From positions 1-45,322 of the forward strand of contig JAMIFV010000050.1 of NCBI GenBank assembly GCA_035906055.1: 45,322 bases of DNA, given 5' to 3'. The stretch comes from JAMIFV01 sp035906055 (GTDB lineage Bacteria; Pseudomonadota; Alphaproteobacteria; Rickettsiales; JABCZZ01). A model generated the notes under the pieces. It saw nothing but the letters and a program-made list of their open reading frames with translations, made no database searches and was not told the DNA's origin. Below are positions 8,839 to 16,889 of this stretch, piece after piece (position 1 is the first letter of the stretch; each line of letters opens with the position of its first letter). The translations under genes were made by a program, and so were the position numbers.

Positions 8839-9798
8839 ATGCGCGCTCCCATTTTCTGGAAAGACAGGAACATCATCTCCACGGCACTCATTCCTGCTGC
8901 GTGCCTGTACCGGCATATCGCGGTACAGCGCAAAAAGGAGATCATGCCGCGCAAGCTTACCGTTCCGGTCATCTGCGTGGGCAACGTGGTGGCAGGCGGC
9001 GCGGGTAAAACGCCCACCTGCCTTGCCATCGGCAATATGCTGAAGTTTCAGGGAATGGAAGCGCATTTCCTCACGCGCGGCTACAAGGGAAAACTGAAAG
9101 GCCCCGTGCAGGTGGACCCTGCCGTCCACACGGCGGCGGATGTGGGGGATGAAGCGCTGCTGCTGGCGCAGGTGCTGCCTACATGGGTGTCGCGGGACAG
9201 GGTGGCGGGCGGGCAGGCGGCGGTGAAGGCCGGTGCGGAATGCATTCTCATGGATGACGGCTACCAGAACCCTTCGTTGCATAAAGACCTGAATCTGCTG
9301 GTTATTGATGGTTTGTACGGCTTCGGTAATGGCAGGCTCCTGCCTGCTGGCCCCTTGCGCGAGCCGGTGAAAGACGCGGTGGGCAGGGCGCATGCGGTTA
9401 TACTCTTCGGGCAGGATACGGCGCAGGTGCTTAAACAGGTCTCCCCTTATAAACCGGTGCTGGGTGCCACCCTGCGGCCGGTAGCCACGGGCAACCTTCT
9501 TTCCGGCAAGGCGGTGGTGGCGTTCGCAGGTATTGCGCAGCCGAATAAATTCTACCGTACCCTTAATGAGATAGGTTGCCGGGTGGAGCGTATGGTCTCG
9601 TTTGCCGATCATCACCTTTTCACCCGCCGCGAAATAGAGTCGCTGCTCGCACAGGCAAAGAAGCTGGACGGGCTGCTGGTGACGACGACCAAGGATTATG
9701 TGAGGCTGCCTAAGGATTTACGGGTGAATATCCTGCCGGTGCAGGTGGAAGCCGTGTTCGATGACCCCGATGCGGTATGGCGGGCCATTTTTCCATGA
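8839..9798 (+). CDS. lpxK: Tetraacyldisaccharide 4'-kinase
   Basis: 319 residues, full length for LpxK. The P-loop VGNVVAGGAGKTPT lies near residues 49-62 after an N-terminal membrane-anchoring helix, followed by the typical LTRGY, GDEALLLA and LMDDGYQNP segments. LpxK phosphorylates the 4' position of the lipid A disaccharide to make lipid IVA at the cytoplasmic face of the inner membrane. WaaA, just upstream in the operon, uses its product. Its stop codon overlaps the next start in ATGA (9795-9798). Confidence 0.95.
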   Translation: MRAPIFWKDRNIISTALIPAACLYRHIAVQRKKEIMPRKLTVPVICVGNVVAGGAGKTPTCLAIGNMLKFQGMEAHFLTRGYKGKLKGPVQVDPAVHTAADVGDEALLLAQVLPTWVSRDRVAGGQAAVKAGAECILMDDGYQNPSLHKDLNLLVIDGLYGFGNGRLLPAGPLREPVKDAVGRAHAVILFGQDTAQVLKQVSPYKPVLGATLRPVATGNLLSGKAVVAFAGIAQPNKFYRTLNEIGCRVERMVSFADHHLFTRREIESLLAQAKKLDGLLVTTTKDYVRLPKDLRVNILPVQVEAVFDDPDAVWRAIFP

Positions 9799-10661
9799 GT
9801 TTTACCAGAAAGATTGCTTACCTGCTCGAAGCAGGGTTGTTGCTGCTGGTAGCGCTGCTGTTCAGGATCATGCCGATGGATGCCGCGTCATCGGCGGGGG
9901 GGATGCTGGCGCGTATGCTGGGGCCGCTGTTCAAGGCGCACCGCACGGCAGACAAGAACCTGCGTCATGTCTTTCCGGATATGAATGAAGCGCAGCGCAG
10001 CCGTATACTTTCCGGCATGTGGGACAACCTTGGTCGTGTGGCGGGCGAATATCCGCACCTCTGCCCGGAACGCATGCGCAAGCGCCTGACCATCGAGGGG
10101 GCGGAACACCTGCTGCGCGCGCGTGACGGGCAGGTGCCTATGGTGTTCGTGTCGGGTCATTTCGCCAACTGGGAACTGAACCCTATCGTCGGCGTGCTGC
10201 ACAAGGTTCCGGTGGTATTCATTTACCGTGAGGCCAATAACCCTTACGCGGAAAAGATCATCCAGTACCTGCGTGCGGGTTACCGCGAGCGCATGTATGG
10301 CAAGGGGCAGGAAAGCGCACGCCAGTCGCTGCGTTCGCTGCAGCACAAGGGTAGCGTTGCCATGCTCGTGGACCAGAAACTCAACGAAGGCGAGCCGGTC
10401 AGCTTTTTCGGCCACCCCGCCATGACCACGACCTCAGCTGCGAAACTTGCCATCAGGTTCGGCGCGCCGCTGGTTCCGCTGCATGTCGTCAGGACGGACG
10501 GCGCGCATTTCCATGTGACGATCGGCCCGGCGATTTCTCCTGATCCGTCCGACACGCCCCAGGCACTCATGGAAAAGCTGCACCGTATTTTCGAACAATG
10601 GATCAGGGATAAGCCCGAACAGTGGTTCTGGGTGCATAACCGCTGGAACTGGAAGAAATAA
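9795..10661 (+). CDS. lpxL: LpxL/HtrB-type lipid A acyltransferase
   Basis: 288 residues from ATG 9795; a start at 9777 is possible but less likely because of the ATGA overlap with lpxK. One N-terminal membrane helix precedes the acyltransferase core. The catalytic motif HFANWE (His122, Glu127) is present, with later segments VALVDQK-like (AMLVDQK) and FFGHPAMTTT typical of the family. It adds a secondary acyl chain to Kdo-lipid A using acyl-ACP. Last gene of the lipid A operon; a strong terminator follows. Confidence 0.9.
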   Translation: MSFTRKIAYLLEAGLLLLVALLFRIMPMDAASSAGGMLARMLGPLFKAHRTADKNLRHVFPDMNEAQRSRILSGMWDNLGRVAGEYPHLCPERMRKRLTIEGAEHLLRARDGQVPMVFVSGHFANWELNPIVGVLHKVPVVFIYREANNPYAEKIIQYLRAGYRERMYGKGQESARQSLRSLQHKGSVAMLVDQKLNEGEPVSFFGHPAMTTTSAAKLAIRFGAPLVPLHVVRTDGAHFHVTIGPAISPDPSDTPQALMEKLHRIFEQWIRDKPEQWFWVHNRWNWKK

Positions 10662-10731
10662 AAAAACGTATTGCTTAAATACGGGATAGGCATAGAATGC
10701 GCCTCTCTGACCTTTAGATAGGTCCTTCGCC

Positions 10732-10757
10732 AACGGACTTCGCTCCGTTTCTTTTTT
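10732..10757 (+). terminator. Rho-independent terminator of lipid A operon
   Basis: Stem AACGGA/TCCGTT with a CTTCGC loop (10732-10749), followed by TCTTTTTT. It lies 70 bp after the lpxL stop in the right orientation. Confidence 0.75.
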
Positions 10758-10802
10758 CCGTTACTTCAGTAAGTGATGTGATTCCCCATTGATGTGTGAA
10801 CG

Positions 10803-10838
10803 CGCTGCCGCTCAAGGCAGCGTGCGTTTCGTTTTTTC
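10803..10838 (+). promoter_or_regulatory. Leader hairpin before small lipoprotein gene
   Basis: A perfect GC-rich stem CGCTGCC/GGCAGCG with loop GCTCAA is followed by a T-rich run (TGCGTTTCGTTTTTT). It ends 6 bp before the AAGGAGAG ribosome site of the lipoprotein gene. It could be an attenuator-like terminator or the end of an upstream short transcript. Confidence 0.45.
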
Positions 10839-10855
10839 AGCAAAAGGAGAGAATT

Positions 10856-11086
10856 ATGGTTATTCTACGGTTACATTCAACGTCTGTCTGGCCGGTGTAT
10901 GCCCGGCCAGCGCTCATCTGGAAGGAGGCCGTCGCCATCGGCCTGATGTTCCTGTTCATCACCGCCTGCAGCAATCCGCAAAAAGACAGTATGATGTTTA
11001 ACACAAGCCAGCTCAGCGTCGGCTTCGGTTCCGCTTCGGAGTCTGTTATCGGATCGCCCGGGTCGGGTTCGATCATGGAACACTAA
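10856..11086 (+). CDS. Small predicted lipoprotein, 76 aa
   Basis: An ATG at 10856 is preceded at good spacing by AAGGAGAG, so I prefer it to the upstream in-frame start at 10796. The peptide has a basic N-terminus, a hydrophobic stretch (AIGLMFLFITAC) ending in a lipobox-like FITAC, and a short Ser/Gly/Met-rich mature part. This predicts export and lipid attachment. No family recognised. It stands alone between two terminator-like structures, and its stop codon lies in the terminator stem at 11083-11102. Confidence 0.6.
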   Translation: MVILRLHSTSVWPVYARPALIWKEAVAIGLMFLFITACSNPQKDSMMFNTSQLSVGFGSASESVIGSPGSGSIMEH

Positions 11087-11102
11087 AGCAGAAATGCTTT
11101 AG
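11083..11102. terminator. Bidirectional hairpin spanning two stop codons
   Basis: An 8-bp perfect stem, CTAAAGCA/TGCTTTAG, sits between two convergent genes. It contains the TAA stop of the lipoprotein gene (11084-11086) and the TAA stop of the histidine kinase gene (minus strand, 11101-11099). No long T-run follows on either side, so termination strength is uncertain. Confidence 0.5.
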
Positions 11103-12826
11103 CTAACGGCTGTCGTACCGGGGAGGTTACGCGACGCAGGGAATATGATGCGTACCGTGGTGCCTTCCCCGACAGCGCTGCCCAGCGCCAGCTTGCCGCC
11201 ATGCAGCTCGGCGAACATTTTACACAGGGGCAGGCCAAGCCCCGTGCCTTCATGACTCTGGCTGCGATGCACCTGCCCGAACACGGAAAGCGCCACAGGG
11301 ATATCCTCTTCCGCGATACCGACGCCCGTATCCGATACGGTAAGCATCATGTTTTTTGCCGGGTCGAGTTTGGCGGATATCTTGATGGTGCCTTCCTCCG
11401 GCGTGAACTTCAGCGAGTTGGAGATCAGGTTCAGCAGCACCTGGCGGATCTTGCGCTTGTCGCCCAGCATCACCGGCAGGTCGGTATCCACCTCCACCAG
11501 TATGTTCATGTGCTTGCTCTTCATCTTGTCCTGCATCATGCGCAGCGTTTCGTTCACCAGGTCCTGCATGATCACCTTTTCTTCCACCAGTTCCAGTTTG
11601 CCCGCTTCGCCTTTGGAGAATTCAAGGATGTCGGTGATGAGGTGCAACAGGTGGCTGCCGCAGAGATTGATGTCGTATACGCGCTCTTTCTGCTTGGGGT
11701 TCAGCGGCCCGAAATAGCCGGAGTTGAGCATCTCCGAGAAGCCGATGATCGCGTTTAGCGGCGTGCGCAGTTCGTGCGACATGTTGGCAAGGAATTCGGA
11801 TTTCGCCTGGCTGGCAAGCACGGCGGCGGCTTCCGATTCTTCCACGCGCACGATCTGGCGCGCCATGGTAAGCGCGAAGAACGACAGCACCGAGCCGAAC
11901 ACGGTGAAGATGGTGAGGAAGCCGATGTCCTTTATGCGGCTCTGGCGCCATGATTTGAGGTAGTCTTCCTGATCAAGCACGGTATTGACCACAATCGGCA
12001 GCGTTTTAAGTTTGCGGTAGGTGAACACTTCAATAGTGTCGTTCTTGGTGAAGGTTTCCACATTGTCGGTCTTGCCGTTCGCTTTTTTGCGGATGCCGTC
12101 CAGCGCAAGGCGGTCTATTTCGCTGTGGTCCACACCCGCGATAGGGCTGCTCGCCAGCATGGCGCCGGTGTTGATGAGTTGCAGGGAGATATAACTGTGG
12201 TTGCCCTGATCCACGGAGCGGAAGTAATCGATGAAGAAGCTGGTATCCACCGCCGCGATGAACGCGCCGCCGAAGCTGCCGTCGGACTTGACGATCTTGC
12301 GCCCGAGGATGAGCAGGTTCTTGCTGTGCTGCGCCGAGCCCTGCATCACGCCCAGATAGAGATCGGTATCGTTATGCTCACGCAGGAACTGGAACACGCG
12401 TTCATTCCCGAACGAGAAACGTTTGTAATCGAGCCAGTTCTGCAGTTCCTTTTTATGTGCCGCTACCACCGTCTTGCCGCGTTCGTCCACCTGCAGCAGC
12501 AGGCCGATGCGCGGGGATTCATTGACCCACAACTGCATGTTCTGCAACATGTGGCCGGGCAGGGTGCCGCCAAACAGCGTGTTATAATACTGGTGTTCCA
12601 CCGCGCGGTGCAGCGTGCTGTCGACGCTGAGCAGGGTCATTTCGATCTGCTGGGTCATGATGCGTGAAAGCCTGGTGCTGTTGCTGCGCGCCTCTTCGGA
12701 AGCAAGCTTGTACGCCTGAGACGCCTGATAGATCACCACCTCGCAGAAAAGCAGCATGATCAGCACGCTGAAGGCGAACAGATTACGCACGCGGGGTGTT
12801 TTTCTTTTTTTATCTTCGGAGGTCAT
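11099..12826 (-). CDS. Membrane sensor histidine kinase with Cache-like sensor
   Basis: 575 residues. TM1 is about 15-35, a large periplasmic part follows (about 40-298) with a Cache/PDC-like FGGAFIAAVDTSFFIDYF segment, and TM2 is about 302-322. The cytoplasmic part has HisKA with FLANMSHELRTPLNAI (phospho-acceptor His351), then HATPase_c with the N-box around LLNLISN, G1 SDTGVGI (498-504) and G2 GTGLGL (527-532). No receiver domain is fused and no response regulator is adjacent, so its partner is unknown; phoB at 18657 is not close enough to assume a pair. The ligand is unknown. Confidence 0.9.
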   Translation of the reverse strand: MTSEDKKRKTPRVRNLFAFSVLIMLLFCEVVIYQASQAYKLASEEARSNSTRLSRIMTQQIEMTLLSVDSTLHRAVEHQYYNTLFGGTLPGHMLQNMQLWVNESPRIGLLLQVDERGKTVVAAHKKELQNWLDYKRFSFGNERVFQFLREHNDTDLYLGVMQGSAQHSKNLLILGRKIVKSDGSFGGAFIAAVDTSFFIDYFRSVDQGNHSYISLQLINTGAMLASSPIAGVDHSEIDRLALDGIRKKANGKTDNVETFTKNDTIEVFTYRKLKTLPIVVNTVLDQEDYLKSWRQSRIKDIGFLTIFTVFGSVLSFFALTMARQIVRVEESEAAAVLASQAKSEFLANMSHELRTPLNAIIGFSEMLNSGYFGPLNPKQKERVYDINLCGSHLLHLITDILEFSKGEAGKLELVEEKVIMQDLVNETLRMMQDKMKSKHMNILVEVDTDLPVMLGDKRKIRQVLLNLISNSLKFTPEEGTIKISAKLDPAKNMMLTVSDTGVGIAEEDIPVALSVFGQVHRSQSHEGTGLGLPLCKMFAELHGGKLALGSAVGEGTTVRIIFPASRNLPGTTAVS

Positions 12827-13081
12827 AGCAACACTTGAACAGGAGCCTGCACCTTAACAAACATTCCTATCCATTTGGTTAACTCTATGTGCCTATAAAT
12901 TAACTAAAAATTGAGATTTTACCTCACCCGCCCGCCTTGCTGTGGATGAAGTTACGAACAAATTGAAATTACGTACGAAAAATGCTGCGACATTTTTGCA
13001 TCAGGCGGTTTTTTCCGCAGGGAAATTATTCTGCTGGCTTTGGTTTATTGCCCTCGTAAGCTATTATATTCTCTTTTTAGT
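12827..13081. other. Intergenic region between divergent genes
   Basis: 255 bp, AT-rich in its left half, between the divergent kinase and TPR-glycosyltransferase genes. Short in-frame codons occur, but nothing with a ribosome site. A TATATT hexamer lies about 12 nt before the ATG at 13082, so that gene may have a very short leader. No repeat seen. Confidence 0.4.
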
Positions 13082-14821
13082 ATGCAAAAAATTCTCATTC
13101 AGAATCTACTCCATCAAGGGATCGCCAATCACTCTGCGGGACAGCTGGCGCAGGCGGAGCAGATCTATGGGCAAGTAATCAACCTTGATTCCAACAATGC
13201 CGACGCTTTTAATCTGCTTGGCTTGATCGAATTCCAGACGGGGAGATTAGCAGCAGCGGAACAACATATCAGCAAAGCAGTAAGGCTTGGGCAAAAGACC
13301 GCATCTTACCGCAATAATCTTGGGCTGGTGCTGCATGCGGCCGGTAAACTGCAGGATGCAGAAATCCATTACCGCAAGGCGGTACAACTCCAGCCTGATT
13401 ACGCAGAAGCGCATTATAATCTGGCGAATTGTCTGCGGGACAGAAAGAAGTCCAAGGAAGCGGAGCAACATTACCGCAGAGCGTTGCATTTCAAGCCGGA
13501 TTATGCAGACGCGTATAACAATTTGGGCCTGCTATTGATTAATCTTGAACGTTACCGTGAGGCAGAACCGCTGTTTCAACAAATACTTCTTATGCAAACA
13601 GCTAATGCGCCTGCCTGCAACAACCTTGGCATTATCGCGCAAAAACTCGGCAGATATGAAGAAGCGCAGGCACATTATCAAAAAGCGCTGCAGCTCAATG
13701 CCGGATATGCGCAGGCGCATAATAATCTCGGTAATGTGTTAGCGGACATGAACAGGTTCCCTGATGCACAGGCCCATCTCCAGAAGGCGCTGCAACTTGA
13801 TCGCGGATATGCGGACGCGCATAACAATCTCGGCAATGTATGCATGGACATGGGGCAGTTGTCAGAAGCCGAGGCCCATTTCCGCGAAGCGGTGCGGCTG
13901 GGTGGGGACGAACAGGCGGGCGCGCATGCAACTCTTGGCATGGCGCTGCTGCGCAAGGGAGAATTCAGCGAAGGCTGGAAGGAATATGAATGGCGGCTGA
14001 AAGTTAAAGGCCATTTACTGTTTATGGATACAGAGAAACCCCTGTGGCGCGGTGAGCCTGCAGAGGGCAAGCGCCTGCTGCTTTACGCGGAGCAGGGGCT
14101 GGGCGACACACTACAGTTCTGCCGCTATGCATCGCTGGTCGCGCAGCGCGCCCGCGTCACGTTAAAAGTGCAGCAACCGCTGGTGAAGCTGCTTTCCAGC
14201 CTGCGCGGCATTGATGCCGTTGTAACAGATGAGCAGAAAGTAGCATTTGACATGCATTGCCCGCTGATGAGCCTGCCATTCGTGTATGGCACTACAATGG
14301 ATACGATACCTTCTGCGGTGCCTTATCTGAACGCTCCGGCAGAACGTGTTGTATACTGGAAAGAGAAACTGGCAGGTGTAACCGGACGCAAGGTAGGGCT
14401 GGCATGGTCAGGTAATCCTAAGCTAAGCACCGACGTCAGGCGCTCTATCGCTGCTGAAAAGTTTGACAGACTGGCCGGATTGCCCGGCACCAGTTTCATC
14501 TCCCTTCAAAAAGGAGCCGCTGTTAAGCCTTCCTGTATCGCACATGACTGGACGGAAGAATTTTCCGACATGGCAGAAACCGCCGCCCTCATTGAGAATC
14601 TTGATCTCGTTATCAGTGTAGATACTTCCGTGGCGCATCTGGCCGGGGCGCTTGGCAAGCCCGTCTGGCTGCTGAACCGTTACGATTCCGAATGGCGCTG
14701 GTTGCAGGGGCGTGATGACAGCCCGTGGTATCCGACTCTGCGCCAGTTCCGCCAGACCGCACCAAACGACTGGGATGCAGTGCTAGAGCGCGCAGCCGAA
14801 TGCCTGGCAAACCCTATTTAG
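13082..14821 (+). CDS. TPR protein with C-terminal glycosyltransferase-like domain
   Basis: 579 residues from ATG 13082; the longer version from 13040 lacks support. About nine 34-residue TPR units fill residues ~5-310, with the regular NNLG...A..HY.KAL pattern. The C-terminal part has YAEQGLGDTLQFCRYASL, VGLAWSGNP and VISVDTSVAHLAGALGKPVWLL, typical of TPR-linked, heptosyltransferase-like (GT9/GT41-related) domains. These are often tied to protein or envelope glycosylation, but acceptor and donor are not known here. It converges with, and overlaps by 8 bp, the TAXI receptor gene. No clear ribosome site precedes the ATG. Confidence 0.85.
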   Translation: MQKILIQNLLHQGIANHSAGQLAQAEQIYGQVINLDSNNADAFNLLGLIEFQTGRLAAAEQHISKAVRLGQKTASYRNNLGLVLHAAGKLQDAEIHYRKAVQLQPDYAEAHYNLANCLRDRKKSKEAEQHYRRALHFKPDYADAYNNLGLLLINLERYREAEPLFQQILLMQTANAPACNNLGIIAQKLGRYEEAQAHYQKALQLNAGYAQAHNNLGNVLADMNRFPDAQAHLQKALQLDRGYADAHNNLGNVCMDMGQLSEAEAHFREAVRLGGDEQAGAHATLGMALLRKGEFSEGWKEYEWRLKVKGHLLFMDTEKPLWRGEPAEGKRLLLYAEQGLGDTLQFCRYASLVAQRARVTLKVQQPLVKLLSSLRGIDAVVTDEQKVAFDMHCPLMSLPFVYGTTMDTIPSAVPYLNAPAERVVYWKEKLAGVTGRKVGLAWSGNPKLSTDVRRSIAAEKFDRLAGLPGTSFISLQKGAAVKPSCIAHDWTEEFSDMAETAALIENLDLVISVDTSVAHLAGALGKPVWLLNRYDSEWRWLQGRDDSPWYPTLRQFRQTAPNDWDAVLERAAECLANPI

Positions 14822-15881
14822 GCAATTCCGTATTGCGGATCACGTTAAGCAGGTCGTTCTCCAGCGCGTTATCCTGCTTGGTCGTCGGATCCCCCGGCTT
14901 ACCCGCAGGGGCCTTTATGGACGCGATCACCGGCGCGGTGCATTCGTCACGCTTCCAGTTGCCCACTTCGGCGGTGAGGTCCACTTCCTTCCATTTGGGA
15001 TGGCCGTTGGACTTCAGGTCGATGAGGTTGTCGCGCAGGCCCGCCACGAGCTTTGCCATGTTCTGGCACTGCTCGTTGTAATAGGGGTCGTTCTTGCGGG
15101 TGTAGTCGAACGTCACGAGCAGCGAGGTCACGGAAACGGTGGGCACTTCCTTTTCCACGAAGCTGTAATCGGCCTGTGTTATCGTTGCGGGCTTATATTC
15201 GCTCAGCAGGCGCTTATCGTCGATCGGCAGAAAATGCACCTGGTCCAGTTTTCCTGCGTTGGGGCCGACCTTGATGCCGGATATGCTTTCCATGTTCTTG
15301 AACATCTTCACCGGCTTGCCGCCCACGAACACCACGGCGTCCACTTCACCGTTGAGCACGGCTACCACGCCCTGCGGCGGTTCGATCTTAAACATCTGGC
15401 CCGGCGTGATGCCAAGGATGGAGAACAGGTTCACGGACGTGATCATGCTGCCGCTGCCTTCGCTGCCCACCACCACGCGCTTGCCGTTGAGCTCTGCAAG
15501 CGACCCGATGTTCTTGCGCGCAAGGATATGCACCTCTTCATGATAGAACGGCACCACCAGCCTGAGCTTGTTCGCGATGTCGATGGAATCGGGGTTCTTG
15601 GAACGGCTGAGGAAGCCCATCACGTCGGACTGCACGATGGCGAGGCCTACCCTCTCTTTGCTGGTGATGCGGCGGATATTGTCGATGGAGCCCTTGGAGT
15701 CGAGCACATTGATGGTGACGCCGTTCTTTTCCGAGATCCTGGCCATGTCCTTGCCGATGGCGATGTAGGTTCCCGTCTTGGAACCGGTGACCATGCCGAT
15801 CGACGATGCGGCAACAGCGTTGCTGCCTGCGGCGAATGTGGCGAGAATAGCGAATGCACTTACAAGTTTACGGATATTCAT
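14814..15881 (-). CDS. TAXI-family TRAP solute-binding protein
   Basis: 355 residues with a signal peptide (cleavage near NAVAA, residue ~24). The family body is clear: GSKTGTYIAIGKD, GLAIVQSDVMGF, VVVGSEGSGSMITSVNLF and VDAVVFVGGKPV. TAXI receptors bind small organic ligands, often acidic, in the periplasm for TRAP transporters, but no TRAP permease lies in the window. A GAGGTAAG site precedes ATG 15881. The C-terminal tail is extended and ends LLNVIRNTELPK, resembling the tail of the upstream gene (DLLSVISQD). The two genes are 26 bp apart and likely form one transcript. Confidence 0.88.
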   Translation of the reverse strand: MNIRKLVSAFAILATFAAGSNAVAASSIGMVTGSKTGTYIAIGKDMARISEKNGVTINVLDSKGSIDNIRRITSKERVGLAIVQSDVMGFLSRSKNPDSIDIANKLRLVVPFYHEEVHILARKNIGSLAELNGKRVVVGSEGSGSMITSVNLFSILGITPGQMFKIEPPQGVVAVLNGEVDAVVFVGGKPVKMFKNMESISGIKVGPNAGKLDQVHFLPIDDKRLLSEYKPATITQADYSFVEKEVPTVSVTSLLVTFDYTRKNDPYYNEQCQNMAKLVAGLRDNLIDLKSNGHPKWKEVDLTAEVGNWKRDECTAPVIASIKAPAGKPGDPTTKQDNALENDLLNVIRNTELPK

Positions 15882-15907
15882 GGCACTTACCTCGGATTGC
15901 GAACTGA

Positions 15908-16654
15908 CTAGTCTTGACTGATAACGGATAACAGGTCCTGCGTGGCGTTTTCGGGAGCGGAAGCCTTCGTCTGTGCAGGGGGTTGCGGAAGGTTTCTGGT
16001 GGCGGGCGTACCTGCTGCAGGCGCGATGCCGGGCAGTGCGGCAGGGTCCAAATTCTGCGACTGGATGACCTTAAGCTGCGGCGCGTTGGACGGGGAAGGA
16101 ATGTGCTGTGCAGGCGGATGTTCGTTCACGCTCACCGGATGGTAGGGAGCTGCGATGGTCTTGTTCGTGTCGGCATTGGCCGGGGTGATATAAGACTTCT
16201 CTAACGGAACGGTGGGTGCGGCCGTGTTAACTACAGGGGCGGGCGGGGCAGGGCTGGTAAGCTGGGCGGCAGGCGGTGGCGCAGGCGGAAGCTCCGCAGC
16301 CTTTTCCAGAACGGGCGCGGGCGCCGGGGCAGACGCTTCAGCCATGGCGGGGTTGGCGGCGGTTGCGGGTGCCGCAGTTTCGGTAGCGGTGGCCGGGGTG
16401 GATTTGCTTTTATAGTTAAGCAGGAATACGAGGGTAACGTTCACCACCACGAACAGCGCGACGAGGAAGAACATGAACTGCGAGTCGCCCTTGCGCGTGT
16501 CGCCTGCCCATACGGTCCCGTCCTGCTGGTCGTCTTCGCTTTCATCATGCGGGCGCAGGTTCAGCGGTATACGGCCAACCTTGGGTTTGAGTCTGGCTTC
16601 TTGTGCCTGCGCAGGTTCTGCGGTATCCGTTTCAACAATCGTCATCGCCGCCAC
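15908..16654 (-). CDS. Pro/Ala-rich single-pass membrane protein, unknown
   Basis: 248 residues from GTG 16654, which has GGGGG at good spacing; ATG 16645 is the alternative. A charged cytoplasmic N-terminus (~60 residues) leads to one membrane helix, FFLVALFVVVNVTLVFLL (~61-78), then a long Pro/Ala-rich stretch, likely periplasmic and unfolded, ending DLLSVISQD. This resembles spanning or linker proteins such as the TonB/FtsN style, but there is no domain to support a name. It directly precedes the TAXI receptor gene and shares a similar extreme C-terminus with it, so a joint role is possible. Confidence 0.7.
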   Translation of the reverse strand: MAAMTIVETDTAEPAQAQEARLKPKVGRIPLNLRPHDESEDDQQDGTVWAGDTRKGDSQFMFFLVALFVVVNVTLVFLLNYKSKSTPATATETAAPATAANPAMAEASAPAPAPVLEKAAELPPAPPPAAQLTSPAPPAPVVNTAAPTVPLEKSYITPANADTNKTIAAPYHPVSVNEHPPAQHIPSPSNAPQLKVIQSQNLDPAALPGIAPAAGTPATRNLPQPPAQTKASAPENATQDLLSVISQD

Positions 16655-16889
16655 TTTATACCCCCGGATGGTTCTAATTTTGCTTTTCTAAACCAAGAAA
16701 CAGGATTAGTCTATGAGGACGTGGCTGTTTCTCAGTCATATTAGTTAACTATTTTTATGAATTATAAACAAAAATTAATATAAATCCACTAAACTGTGAG
16801 AATACCGGCTGATTTTATCAAGCCTATTGTAAATAATCGGGTTTTTGCTATTCACATACCCACTAACTATTCGCATTTCCGAGGAAACA
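16655..16889. other. AT-rich intergenic region
   Basis: 235 bp between divergent genes, very AT-rich around 16740-16800. It probably holds both promoters, but I could not fix -35/-10 pairs with confidence. A GAGGA ribosome site (16881-16885) lies before the TTG start of the GGDEF gene. Confidence 0.4.

Noticed and set aside
5754..9615. Long open frames on the minus strand opposite msbA, the DUF374 gene, waaA and lpxK (up to about 330 codons)
   Set aside because: They lie wholly antisense to well-conserved enzymes, have His/Arg-rich low-complexity translations typical of the antisense strand of GC-rich genes, and lack ribosome sites.
14725..15911. Plus-strand open frame of about 300 codons opposite the TAXI receptor gene
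   Set aside because: The receptor on the other strand has a signal peptide, a ribosome site and clear family motifs; the opposite frame has none.
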